Origin: Mycolicibacterium sp. CH28
GTDB taxonomy: Bacteria > Actinomycetota > Actinomycetes > Mycobacteriales > Mycobacteriaceae
NCBI RefSeq assembly: GCF_004745805.1
Contig: NZ_SRLQ01000027.1
Span: 19,656 to 83,655 of the forward strand
Length of the DNA: 64,000 nt
Reading direction: 5' to 3'
The position numbers were made by a program, and so were the translations under genes. Of the stretch, positions 32,164-40,768 are shown one piece after another (the stretch's first letter is position 1; each line of letters opens with the position of its first letter). A model generated the notes under the pieces. It had not been told where the DNA came from, did not search any database, and was given only the letters and a program-made list of their open reading frames with translations.

Positions 32164-33515
32164 TCGCTGGTTCCCTCCAAACGCAACACGCTGTTGACTT
32201 CCTGGACGACATCCAGGCCGCCCAGCGCGGCGACAGTTTCGGACAGTGCGGCGTCGGCGGCCCGGTGGGTCACCACGACGATGCGGGCGCCACAGGGCTG
32301 CCCGCCTTCGTCGACGATGCCCTCCTGTCGCACCTCGGCGATGCTGACCTCGCGATTGCCGAATTCCGCTGCAACCGAGGACAACACACCAGGACGGTCC
32401 TTGACCGTCATGCTCACATAGTATCGGGTCGGGATGATGCCGATGGGCGCGATCGGAAGCTGGGCGTACTTGGATTCGCGCGGCCCCCTGCCACCCTGCA
32501 CCCGGTTACGGGCGGCCATCACCAGATCACCCATCACCGCCGACGCGGTCGGCTTTCCGCCGGCTCCCTGGCCGTAGAACATCAGCCGGCCGGCGGCTTC
32601 CGCTTCGACGACGACGGCATTGAATGCACCGCTGACCGTGGCAAGCGGATGACTCAACGGGACCAGAGCCGGATACACCCGAGCCGAAACCCGTTGTTGA
32701 CCATCACTTCCGGTGATCCGCTCACAGATCGACAGCAGCTTGATCGTGCAGCCAAGCGCCTTGGCCGACTCGAAATCATCGGGGGTGATTTTGCTGATCC
32801 CCTCCCGGTAGACGTCATCGGCGGTGACCCGGGTGTGAAAGGCGATAGAGGCGAGAATGGCGGCCTTGGCCGCGGCATCGAAGCCCTCGACATCGGCGGT
32901 TGGATCGGCCTCGGCGTATCCCAGCGCACTGGCGTCGGCCAGCGCGGAGGCGTAATCGGCTCCAGTGGAGGCCATCTCGGAGAGGATGTAGTTGGTCGTA
33001 CCGTTGACGATCCCGGCGACCCGCAGCACGGTGTCACCGGCCAGAGACTGGGTGAGTGGCCGGATCACCGGGATGGCGCCCGCCACAGCCGCCTCGAAAT
33101 ACAGATCCACGTGGGCACGCTCGGCAGCCTGAGCCAACTCTCCGGTGTACTGGGAAAGCAACGCCTTGTTTGCGGTCACCACCGACTTGCCGCCCTCGAG
33201 GGCCGACAGGATGGCTTTGCGGGCAGGTTCCACCGGGCCCATGAGCTCGACGACGATATCGACGTCCTCCCGAGAGACCAGCTCTTCGGTGTTGTCGGTG
33301 AGCAATTCGACCGGCACGCCTCGATCATCGGCGACCCGCCGGACCGCGACGCCGCGCAACTCCAGCGGCGCACCGATGCGCGCCGCCAGGTCCGGTGCAC
33401 TCTCCTCGATGATGCGCACCACTTCGCTACCGACGTTGCCCAATCCCAGTATCGCTACACCTATCGCTGATGTCGCCGGCTCCGCGGCTCCGACCGGCTT
33501 CTCGGGTGTACCCAT
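32160..33515 (-). CDS. thrA: Homoserine dehydrogenase with ACT domain
   Basis: A 451-aa protein that reduces aspartate semialdehyde to homoserine. NAD(P)-binding AILGLGNVGSEVVRII, catalytic domain GIVNGTTNYILSEM and ALGYAEADPTADVEGFDAAAK, and a C-terminal ACT domain (YYVSMTVKDRPGVLSSVAAEF) for feedback inhibition by Thr. The N-terminal dozen residues (EKPVGAAEPATS) are slightly longer than in M. tuberculosis. It is 4 bp downstream of lysA. Confidence 0.97.
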   Translation of the reverse strand: MGTPEKPVGAAEPATSAIGVAILGLGNVGSEVVRIIEESAPDLAARIGAPLELRGVAVRRVADDRGVPVELLTDNTEELVSREDVDIVVELMGPVEPARKAILSALEGGKSVVTANKALLSQYTGELAQAAERAHVDLYFEAAVAGAIPVIRPLTQSLAGDTVLRVAGIVNGTTNYILSEMASTGADYASALADASALGYAEADPTADVEGFDAAAKAAILASIAFHTRVTADDVYREGISKITPDDFESAKALGCTIKLLSICERITGSDGQQRVSARVYPALVPLSHPLATVSGAFNAVVVEAEAAGRLMFYGQGAGGKPTASAVMGDLVMAARNRVQGGRGPRESKYAQLPIAPIGIIPTRYYVSMTVKDRPGVLSSVAAEFGNREVSIAEVRQEGIVDEGGQPCGARIVVVTHRAADAALSETVAALGGLDVVQEVNSVLRLEGTSE

Positions 33516-33519
33516 TTAC

Positions 33520-34938
33520 CTACCTCACTTCCAAACTCAGCAGATCGTCGATGGTCTCCCGGCGCAGCACGAGGCGAGCCCGCCCGTCACGCACGGCCAC
33601 CACGGCGGGACGGCCGATCAGGTTGTACCGACTCGACATCGAATAGCAATAGGCACCGGTTGCAGCGACCGCCAATAGGTCACCGGGGTGTACATCATCC
33701 GGAACCCAAGCGTCGCGCACGACGATATCGCCACTCTCGCAATGCTTTCCGACCACTCGCGCCAATCTGGGCGTGGCGTCGCTGCTACGTGAAACCAGTC
33801 GCACGTCGTACTCCGCGCCATACAGTGACGTGCGGATGTTGTCGCTCATACCACCATCGACGCTGATGTAGCGCCGCGACGAACCCGAGCCGATCGCGAC
33901 ATCCTTGACGGTGCCGACTTCGTAGATGGTGACCGTACCCGGCCCGGCAATCGCGCGGCCTGGCTCGACGACCAACCGGGGCGCCGGCAGGCCGACGGCC
34001 GCCGACTCGTTGCGCACGATCGCGCCGAGCTTGGCGGCAAGATCCTGCACCGGCGGTGGATCGTCCTGCGGCAGATAGGAAATTCCCAGCCCTCCACCGA
34101 GATCCACGGTGGCGATCTGGGCGGTCTTGTCAACACCGAACTCGGCGACCACATCACGGAGCAGGCCGATGACCCGGTGCGCGGCCAGCTCGAAGCCCGC
34201 CACGTCGAAAATCTGCGACCCGATGTGACTGTGCAACCCGACGAGCCGGAGATGGTCGGTGGCGAACACCCGGCGTACGGCGTCCATCGCAGCGCCGCTG
34301 GCCAATGACAGGCCGAACTTCTGGTCCTCATGGGCGGTGGCGATGAACTCGTGTGTGTGCGCCTCGACACCCACGGTGATCCGGATAAGGACGTCCTGCA
34401 CCACCCCGGCATCACCGGCGATGGTGTCGAGGCGTTCGATCTCGGTCATCGAATCCAGCACGATGTGGCCGACACCGACCTTGACCGCTGTGGTCAGTTC
34501 GACCGCGGACTTGTTGTTGCCATGGAAGGCGATTCGTTCGGCGGGAAACCCGGCATGCAGGGCGACGGCGAGTTCACCGCCGCTGGCGACGTCCAGGCAT
34601 AGTCCCTCCTGATCGACCCAGCGCGCGATCTCGCTGCACAGGAACGCCTTGGCCGCGTAGTGGACGTTTCGGCCGCCGCCGAAGGCGGTCGAAATCTCGC
34701 GGCAGCGGCTGCGGAAGTCGTCCTCATCGATGACGAACAACGGCGTGCCGTATTCGGCGGCCAGATCCGTGACCCGCACACCGGCGACGAGTACCTCGCC
34801 GTCGGTTCCACGAACGAGGTTGCGCGGCCAGACGTTCGGGGCCAACGCCATGATTTCGGCGCCCGTCTGAGGCCTGGGGGGCGTGCCGCCATGATGAATC
34901 TCCTCGGCGTGCCGCGGGCCGGCGGGGTGAACGTTCAC
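33520..34938 (-). CDS. lysA: Diaminopimelate decarboxylase
   Basis: A 472-aa PLP enzyme making Lys from meso-DAP. Alanine-racemase-like barrel with PLP Lys in NVHYAAKAFLCSEI, HSHIGSQIFD, VDLGGGLGISY, VVEPGRAIAGPGT and the CESGD motif in VGKHCESGDIVV. I choose the GTG at 34938: it overlaps the argS stop by 4 nt (GTGA), has GGAGCGG upstream, and yields the conserved actinobacterial N-terminus HPAGPRHAEE. A shorter form from the ATG at 34851 (MALAPNVWPRN) would match the M. tuberculosis annotation length. Confidence 0.94.
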   Translation of the reverse strand: MNVHPAGPRHAEEIHHGGTPPRPQTGAEIMALAPNVWPRNLVRGTDGEVLVAGVRVTDLAAEYGTPLFVIDEDDFRSRCREISTAFGGGRNVHYAAKAFLCSEIARWVDQEGLCLDVASGGELAVALHAGFPAERIAFHGNNKSAVELTTAVKVGVGHIVLDSMTEIERLDTIAGDAGVVQDVLIRITVGVEAHTHEFIATAHEDQKFGLSLASGAAMDAVRRVFATDHLRLVGLHSHIGSQIFDVAGFELAAHRVIGLLRDVVAEFGVDKTAQIATVDLGGGLGISYLPQDDPPPVQDLAAKLGAIVRNESAAVGLPAPRLVVEPGRAIAGPGTVTIYEVGTVKDVAIGSGSSRRYISVDGGMSDNIRTSLYGAEYDVRLVSRSSDATPRLARVVGKHCESGDIVVRDAWVPDDVHPGDLLAVAATGAYCYSMSSRYNLIGRPAVVAVRDGRARLVLRRETIDDLLSLEVR

Positions 34939-36587
34939 ATCCGCTCCGGTGCCGACACCCCAAGGATGCCCAGACCGTTGGCGATCACCTGGCGGGTGGC
35001 AGCGCACAAGGCCAAGCGGGCCCGATGCAGATCATTGGGTTCCTCGTCTCCCTGCGGCAGCACTCGGCACGAGTCGTAGAAACGGTGGTAGTCGCCGGCC
35101 AGGTCCTCCAGGTAACGGCAGACCCGGTGCGGTTCCCGCAACGATGCCGCTGCGTTGAGCACCCGGCCGAACTCGCCGATACTGCGGATCAGCGCGCCCT
35201 CTTTGTCGTGGGTGAGCAATTCGAGGTGCGCGGTGTCCGGGGATAGCCCAAGGTCGGCGGCGTTGCGCGCCAGCGCCGACAGCCGCGCGTGCGCGTATTG
35301 CACGTAGTAAACCGGGTTCTCGCTGGACGCCGACGACCACAACTGCAGGTCGATGTCGATCGGGGTGTCCACCGAGGAACGGGTCAGTGAGTAGCGTGCG
35401 GCGTCGACGCCGATGGCCTCGACCAGGTCGTCGAGCGTGATGACGGTGCCGGCCCGCTTGCTCATCCGCACCGGCTGGCCGTCGCGAACCAGGTTGACCA
35501 TCTGGCCGATCAGAACCTCGACGGTGTCGGGGTCGTCGCCGAGGGCCGCCGCGGCGGCCTTGAGCCGGGCGATGTAGCCGTGGTGGTCGGCGCCGAGCAT
35601 ATAGATGCACAGGTCGAAGCCGCGCTGACGCTTGTCGAGGTAGTAGGCGAGATCACCCGCGATATAGGCCGGTTGACCGTCACTCTTGATGACGACCCGA
35701 TCTTTGTCGTCGCCGAATTCCGTTGTGCGCAACCAGGTTGCGCCATCTTTCTCATAGATATTGCCGGTCTGCCGCAGCTTGGCAATGGCCTGCTCGACTC
35801 GCCCGCTGGTGTGCATCGAGTCTTCGTGGGTGTAGACGTCGAAGTCAGTGCCGAACTCGTGCAGCGATTCCTTGATGTGGGTGAACATCAGGTCCACGCC
35901 GATAGAGCGGAAGGTCTCGCGCCGCTCGTCGCCCGTCATCGCGAGCGCTTCGGGCGCCTTGGCCAGCACCTGGTCGGCGATGTCGGCGATGTAGTCACCC
36001 GCGTAGCCATCCTCGGGGGCGGGTTCATTCTTGGCGGCGGCGATCAGGGAGTTCACGAACCGATCGATCTGAGCTCCGTGGTCGTTGAAGTAGTACTCGC
36101 GCACCACAACAGCACCCTGCGTACTCAGCAGCCGGCCAAGTGCATCGCCGACAGCGGCCCAACGGGTACCGCCGATGTGGATAGGCCCGGTCGGATTGGC
36201 CGAGACGAACTCCAGATTGATGTTCTGCCCGTCGAGCACCGGCGAGTGACCGTAGGTCGATCCCGCGTGCAGCACGTTGCGGACGATGACGCCCTGGGCT
36301 GAGGCTTCGATACGCAAGTTCACGAAACCGGGGCCGGCGACCTCGGCGGCGGCGATCCCGTCGGCCTCGGCAAGGGCGACCGCGAGCCAGCCTGCCAGCT
36401 CGCGAGGGTTCGCGCCGACCTTCTTGCTGACCTGGAGGGCCAGGTTTGTCGCGTAATCGCCGTGTTCGGGGTTACGCGGACGCTCGACGGTGACAGTCGC
36501 GGGTAAGGCGGCAGGGTCGAGGTCGTGCTCGGCGAGCACCACGGCGGCGGTGCTCTTGAGCAGCTCGGCGAGGTCGGCGGGTGTCAC
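34935..36587 (-). CDS. argS: Arginyl-tRNA synthetase
   Basis: A 550-aa class I synthetase. The additional N-terminal domain (about 1-110) is followed by the HIGH-type motif NPTGPIHIGGTRWAAVGDAL, the KMSKS-equivalent VRMSKRAGTVITL, and the DALR anticodon-binding domain (AASLREPHRVCRYLEDLAGD). It is the first gene of the argS-lysA-thrA-thrC-thrB run and lies next to the divergent tRNA-Arg gene. Confidence 0.97.
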   Translation of the reverse strand: MTPADLAELLKSTAAVVLAEHDLDPAALPATVTVERPRNPEHGDYATNLALQVSKKVGANPRELAGWLAVALAEADGIAAAEVAGPGFVNLRIEASAQGVIVRNVLHAGSTYGHSPVLDGQNINLEFVSANPTGPIHIGGTRWAAVGDALGRLLSTQGAVVVREYYFNDHGAQIDRFVNSLIAAAKNEPAPEDGYAGDYIADIADQVLAKAPEALAMTGDERRETFRSIGVDLMFTHIKESLHEFGTDFDVYTHEDSMHTSGRVEQAIAKLRQTGNIYEKDGATWLRTTEFGDDKDRVVIKSDGQPAYIAGDLAYYLDKRQRGFDLCIYMLGADHHGYIARLKAAAAALGDDPDTVEVLIGQMVNLVRDGQPVRMSKRAGTVITLDDLVEAIGVDAARYSLTRSSVDTPIDIDLQLWSSASSENPVYYVQYAHARLSALARNAADLGLSPDTAHLELLTHDKEGALIRSIGEFGRVLNAAASLREPHRVCRYLEDLAGDYHRFYDSCRVLPQGDEEPNDLHRARLALCAATRQVIANGLGILGVSAPERM

Positions 36588-36719
36588 GAGGGTCCATCCT
36601 ATGGTCTGCCGTGGTCAGACCCCGAATCCACATCCCGGAACGGTCCGTCCAGGGCGGTAGCACGATCAGTTGCTGGGATGCGTTAGGCTATCGGAGCCCA
36701 TTGGCGCAGCGGTACGTGC

Positions 36720-36792
36720 GCCCCCGTAGCTCAGGGGATAGAGCGTCTGCCTCCGGAGCAGAAGGCCGCAGGTTCGAATCCTGCCGGGGGCA
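36720..36792 (+). tRNA. tRNA-Arg (anticodon CCG)
   Basis: 73 nt. Acceptor stem GCCCCCG pairs with CGGGGGC, D-arm GCTCAGGGGATAGAGC, anticodon stem-loop TCTGC-CTCCGGA-GCAGA, T-arm GCAGG-TTCGAAT-CCTGC, discriminator A. The CCA end is not encoded. It decodes CGG. Confidence 0.97.
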
Positions 36793-36820
36793 CAGCGTGG
36801 TGAAGCGATATATCGGATGG

Positions 36821-36850
36821 CCCTGGACCTGCGTAGGTCCGGGGCTTTTT
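36821..36850 (+). terminator. Intrinsic terminator of tRNA-Arg
   Basis: CCCTGGACCT-GCGT-AGGTCCGGGG forms a 10-bp stem with one G-T pair, followed by CTTTTT. It lies 29 nt beyond the tRNA. Confidence 0.85.
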
Positions 36851-37313
36851 CCGTTTCGGGCCGTTGGTAGTCCCTGGCGGGATCTGGCGGGATCGAGGGC
36901 GAGGTCGTGCAGCCGTTCTACGGTGGCGGCGTTGATGCCGGTAATGCGGTGGCCTTGGGCCGATATCAGGGCCCCGGCTCGACGGTAGCGGCGGCGCGGG
37001 ATTGTTCCCTGAGCCGCGACCCCTTCTCACAGATCGTGGGGTGCGGGGAGGCAGAGTTGATTCGACAGATGCCGAGGCTCGACAGTTCGGCTTCGAACGC
37101 GTTGCCGGTGGTCGGTGGTCGGTGAGTATGAAGTACGGGATACCGAGCCTTCAACACCAGCAGAAACTGACGACCGGCCCATTCCGCCGTTCCGAAACGC
37201 CACAGTGCCGGGGGCACAGTCTCTTTCCACAGGGCAGTGAAAGCCCACCCATCACTGCCTGATCCGGTTTCCTTGGCATGATGACGATCCGAACACCCCG
37301 GCAGGTGCTGCAA
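36851..37313 (-). pseudogene. Decayed DNA after tRNA-Arg with a coding-like remnant
   Basis: No intact gene. Reading the minus strand, about 36855-37010 shows a stretch with mycobacterial codon bias (GC-rich third positions) encoding ALISAQGHRITGINAATVER followed by LHDLALDPARSRQGLPT. It is closed upstream by a TGA at 37029-37027 and has no start or partner domain. I do not recognise the family. The region looks like the worn-down end of a gene next to a tRNA 3' end, a usual landing site for integrative elements. Confidence 0.35.
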
Positions 37314-37338
37314 AGATTGACACTGGCAAATATGGGAC

Positions 37339-37375
37339 GGAACGCTGTCGACTCAGCACCGTGTCGGGTACGGTC
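37339..37375 (+). promoter_or_regulatory. Conserved ECF-like promoter block of first secreted paralogue
   Basis: GGAAC, 16 nt, then CGTGTCGGGTACGGTC, ending exactly 38 nt before the ATG at 37414. The same arrangement (GGAAA-N16-CGCGTCGGGTACGGTC) lies at the same distance before the paralogue at 39209. The GGAA-N16-CGTC pattern resembles ECF sigma sites; TACGGT could alternatively be a SigA -10. Confidence 0.55.
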
Positions 37376-37413
37376 CTAACCAGCAAAGACACCTACGAAA
37401 TTCGGGAAGGTCG

Positions 37414-38883
37414 ATGGGTCGGGTTCGAGCCAAAAGCAATGCGCTGCTCGGTGCGCTGGTCTCCGGCGCGCTGGCGACCGGGACGTTGAGTGGCACGCCC
37501 ACCGCCAATGCGTCGTGCTTTTCCGCCTTCGGCCTGGGGAACGGCAACGGTTGCACGAGCAACCTGACGACGTTCGCGATCGGGATCGGCCCCGGTGCGG
37601 TGGCGAATGCTGGCAACGCCTTGTTCGGCGGTGCCATCGCGATCGGCACCAATGCCAACGTCCTTACCAATTTGAGCGTCTTCACCCTCGGGGCGGCCTT
37701 CGGCGACAATGCGACCGCGTCGACGCTGATGTCGGCCCTCGGCTGGAACATCCAGATGGGTCCCGGCACCGCAACAACACTCGGCGGCGTACTCAATCTT
37801 GTGCTGGGTATCTCCCCCGACGGCACCACACCGAACTCCACCGGCGCCATCGGCCTCGGCAACATCTCGGTGCAAATAGGACCCGGCGCCACGTCGACAA
37901 TCGGAGGCTTCAACACCGCGTTGGGCCTGCCAGGTGGTACCGGCTACCAGTCAACCGGCGCGGCCGGCGTGGGCAACCTGTCCCTGCAAATCGGGCCGGG
38001 CACAGTGACGACCGTTGGCCTGCTGAACCTTGCCTTCGGCCTCTCGCCCAACGGCGGCGGTCTGGCGTCGACTGCCGCGGGCGGTATCGGCGTATGGGCA
38101 CTGAACATCCTCAGCGACGCCGGCCAGGTGTTGGTGCAAGGTGTATTGAGTACCGCCGCGAATATCAGGGGCGCCAGCAGCGTAGTGACACAAGGCATTA
38201 TGAGTGCTGCGCTGAACTTCATCGGAGATGGAAACGCCGTCTCGGTGACGGGCTCCTTCCCCGCCCCGTTGAGTCTCGCCGTGAACCTCTTCGGCATGGG
38301 CGATACCGTGACCGCCACCGGCGGCCCGCTCGCCATCGTGGGGTCGATACTCCAGAGGGCCGCGACCCTCATCCAGAACGGCCCCGGCATCACGCTTGGG
38401 ACGCCCTTCTCACTGCCGACGGGCAACATTGGCGCACCCACGCCGCCGTCCTCGGCGGGCGCAGCCCACGATCGCAGGTCCACCACAGGCGCTGCCTCCG
38501 CTGACGACGGCGGCAACTCGGCAGCCCTGCCGGCCGCGGGCAACGACAGCAACGCCCCGACTCCAGCAGTCCTGGGCGTCGGTCGCGCGAACACCCACGC
38601 TCCGGCAACCGGCACTGACACCGCTTCGGCCCCGCCGGCCGCGGATATCGGCGGCATCGACGACAACGGCCCCTCGCCAACGACAACTGGTGGTGGCAGG
38701 CACGCCGCCGACCCGAGCGCATCCACTGGCGGCAGGCACGCCGCCAGCCCGAGTGCGTCCGGCGGTGGCAAGCACGCCGCCGCCCCGAGTGCGTCCGGCG
38801 GTGGCAAGCACGCCGCCGCCGACAGCGGCAACACGAATGCGAGCGCGGCGAGCTCCGGCGTAGGCAAGCACCGAAAGAACTAG
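37414..38883 (+). CDS. Secreted glycine-rich solenoid-repeat protein, paralogue 1
   Basis: A 489-aa protein. A Sec signal peptide (about 1-33, LLGALVSGALATGTLSG then PTANAS) is followed by a Cys-containing motif (SCFSAFGLGNGNGC, possible disulfide). Next comes a body of repeats of about 38-40 residues built on QxGPGxxTTxGxxNLxxG with an STGAxGxGN linker, which looks like a beta-solenoid. From about residue 345 the chain is low-complexity, ending in four 12-residue repeats of the GGGKHAAAPSAS type and a basic tail GVGKHRKN. I do not recognise a characterised family. It is probably exported and cell-wall associated. GGAAGG precedes the ATG. Confidence 0.75.
   Translation: MGRVRAKSNALLGALVSGALATGTLSGTPTANASCFSAFGLGNGNGCTSNLTTFAIGIGPGAVANAGNALFGGAIAIGTNANVLTNLSVFTLGAAFGDNATASTLMSALGWNIQMGPGTATTLGGVLNLVLGISPDGTTPNSTGAIGLGNISVQIGPGATSTIGGFNTALGLPGGTGYQSTGAAGVGNLSLQIGPGTVTTVGLLNLAFGLSPNGGGLASTAAGGIGVWALNILSDAGQVLVQGVLSTAANIRGASSVVTQGIMSAALNFIGDGNAVSVTGSFPAPLSLAVNLFGMGDTVTATGGPLAIVGSILQRAATLIQNGPGITLGTPFSLPTGNIGAPTPPSSAGAAHDRRSTTGAASADDGGNSAALPAAGNDSNAPTPAVLGVGRANTHAPATGTDTASAPPAADIGGIDDNGPSPTTTGGGRHAADPSASTGGRHAASPSASGGGKHAAAPSASGGGKHAAADSGNTNASAASSGVGKHRKN
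38691..38822 (+). repeat. 36-bp repeats encoding Gly-Lys-His-Ala-rich tail
   Basis: Four 36-bp-type units encode GGGRHAADPSAS, GGRHAASPSAS, GGGKHAAAPSAS and GGGKHAAADSG. The last two units are almost identical at DNA level, so strain length variation is likely. Confidence 0.85.
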
Positions 38884-39133
38884 CGGGCACCGAAATGCAG
38901 ATTTTCTTGCCTGCGACGAGGTGGGGTTCGTCAATGTCCAGCCCGGGGACTCTCGGCAAATTTTGAGTTCTCCGCCCCCGTCTGCGCGACGGGAATTCTC
39001 ACCCGCGCCTGTGCTGGCCAGATTTCAGTCGGTCGTTTCGAAAAGGTGCGGGCAAGCACCGCGATTGCACACGGCGACAGAGTCAGTGGGACATTGGCTG
39101 GCGGCATACGCCGGTCCCGTGGAAATATGCTCG
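38884..39133. other. Intergenic region between the secreted paralogues
   Basis: No gene seen on either strand. The next gene's conserved promoter block starts at 39134. No clear terminator hairpin with a T-run follows paralogue 1. Confidence 0.6.
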
Positions 39134-39170
39134 GGAAATGCTGTCAGCCGGATCCGCGTCGGGTACGGTC
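39134..39170 (+). promoter_or_regulatory. Conserved ECF-like promoter block of second secreted paralogue
   Basis: GGAAA, 16 nt, then CGCGTCGGGTACGGTC; end-to-ATG distance (39209) is 38 nt, identical to paralogue 1. Flanking CAGCAAA and ACACC words are also shared. Confidence 0.55.
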
Positions 39171-39208
39171 ATTCCCAGCAAATACACCGAGGGTTACAGG
39201 ACATGCCG

Positions 39209-40315
39209 ATGGATCAGGTTCGCGCCAAGAGTGGCGTATTGCTGGGCGCATTAGTCTCCAGTGCGCTTGTGGTTGGGACGCTCGGCGAAGCCCCGGCCGC
39301 CAATGCCTCGTGCATTTCTGCATTTGGCATCGGCAACGGCGGAGGTTGCACGAGCAACCTGACCAGCATCGCGATCGGGATCGGCGACGGTGCGACCGCG
39401 GATGCCGGCACTGGATTGTTCGGCGGCGCTATTTCGTTCGGCGCAAACGCTGCCTCCGCGACTACGTTCAGCATCCTCAGCTTCGCGGTGGCGGTCGGCG
39501 ACGGTGCACGGGCCTCGGCACTCCCCTCTTTGCTAAGCCTCGCATGGCAATCCGGGCCGGGCAGCGCGGCAACGGCCGGTGCCTTCAATCTCGCGATCGG
39601 CGTTTTGACCGGTACCACCGGGACGCAATCAACCGGCACCGCCGGAGTCGGCAATATCGCCCTGCAGTCCGGGCCCGGCATCATGAACAACATCGGCAGC
39701 CTCAACCTCACCCTCGCCAGCGCCACCGGCGGCAACGGGACGAAAACCACCAATGCGGGCGGATTCGGCAACGCGGTGCTCAACCTCGGCGAGGCCGGCA
39801 CCGCGTGGACGCAGGGTTTCTTGAGCGTCGCGACGAATATTCTGGGCGCCAGTACCGTCACAGCGCAGGGCATCTTGAGCGTCGCCGTGAACTTCGTGGG
39901 CAACGGCAACGTGGTGTCAGCGCAAGGCCCCTTCCCCAACACCACGTTGAGCTTGGCGTTCAATATGTTCGGCGACAACAACACGGTGACGGCCGGGTGG
40001 GGTCCGTTCGCCGTTGCGGGGGCGATCGCTCAGCAGCTGGAAACCATCGTCAAATCCACCCCCGGCAACAACATCAGGGGACTTACCTCTGCCGGTGCCG
40101 CATCGGTCGCCAGCAGTAAGAAGGCTGCACCGGCGGCATCCGGAGCGGAAACGACCACTGCGGCGTCCTCGATCGCACGTGGCACCACCACCGCGGCAAC
40201 CAGCCGCAGCATCAGCCGCAAAAGAACGTCCACTTCCAGCACATCCAGCATCAGCAAAACAAAAGCGGACTCCAGTGCCGGCGGCAAGGGAACGTCCAAA
40301 AGATCCAGGCAGTAG
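39209..40315 (+). CDS. Secreted glycine-rich solenoid-repeat protein, paralogue 2
   Basis: A 368-aa protein. The start at 39209 (MDQVRAKSGVLLGALVSSAL) aligns with paralogue 1 and keeps the same promoter-to-start distance; an ATG 6 nt earlier is also in frame. Signal peptide to about residue 31 (PAANAS), then SCISAFGIGNGGGC, AIGIGDGATADAG, and repeats WQSGPGSAATAGAFNLAIG and LQSGPGIMNNIGSLNLTL with a period of about 39 residues. The C-terminal 75 residues are Ser/Thr/Lys/Arg-rich, ending GKGTSKRSRQ. Compared with paralogue 1 it lacks about one repeat and the His-rich tail, so the tails have diverged while the solenoid is conserved. Function unknown. Confidence 0.75.
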   Translation: MDQVRAKSGVLLGALVSSALVVGTLGEAPAANASCISAFGIGNGGGCTSNLTSIAIGIGDGATADAGTGLFGGAISFGANAASATTFSILSFAVAVGDGARASALPSLLSLAWQSGPGSAATAGAFNLAIGVLTGTTGTQSTGTAGVGNIALQSGPGIMNNIGSLNLTLASATGGNGTKTTNAGGFGNAVLNLGEAGTAWTQGFLSVATNILGASTVTAQGILSVAVNFVGNGNVVSAQGPFPNTTLSLAFNMFGDNNTVTAGWGPFAVAGAIAQQLETIVKSTPGNNIRGLTSAGAASVASSKKAAPAASGAETTTAASSIARGTTTAATSRSISRKRTSTSSTSSISKTKADSSAGGKGTSKRSRQ

Positions 40316-40768
40316 CCGCAGCAACGATTCGGCCGGGTTCCGCCGCGCATCGCCCACCGTCAATGCGCGCTAGACACGGCGTCGAATGCCCGGCTTGTAC
40401 CAGCTGTACCAACGCATTTGGCGTTCCACCCGACATTTTCCACATCGTCTCGCTACTTTGCGGTCAGTCATCGCCCAGCATCGCTGGAACTCGGAAATTC
40501 ACAGCAGCAACTCACTGGCCGGCACGACGGGCATCGCCCACGCCGGCTCTCTCACCGGCGACTCAGCGTCATCGAACCACAGCGGTACTGGCCCCAGTTT
40601 GGGCAGCAGCGGTCGCTCCACGTCGAAACACAACACCGGCAGCTCCAAGGTCGGCTCAGCCGGGTGAGGAAACTCGATGCCGTCGACCCCCCGCGACCGA
40701 GCCGGCAAGTTCGACAGGTGATGCCGCCGGCGGTAACGGCGGCAACGGGGCGCCGTATCGGCGAGCGA
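40316..40768 (+). pseudogene. Gene-poor region with possible remnant of a third secreted paralogue
   Basis: No intact gene. On the plus strand, 40500-40667 reads in one open frame as a Ser/Gly/Thr-rich tail with basic words (GTGPSLGSSGRSTSKHNTGS, then SKVGSAG and stop), compositionally like the C-terminal tails of the two upstream paralogues. No signal peptide or solenoid repeat precedes it. I infer a truncated third copy; chance low-complexity sequence is the alternative. Confidence 0.35.

Noticed and set aside
34851..34912. GAGGAG followed by ATG at 34892 as a lysA start, one base out of frame next to a C6 run
   Set aside because: The upstream GTG at 34938 already gives an unbroken frame with the conserved HPAGPRHAEE N-terminus and overlaps the argS stop, so no frameshift needs to be invoked.
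36731..37030. 99-aa minus-strand frame ending in PPAGFEPAAFCSGG across the tRNA
   Set aside because: This tail is the familiar spurious translation of an antisense tRNA-Arg.
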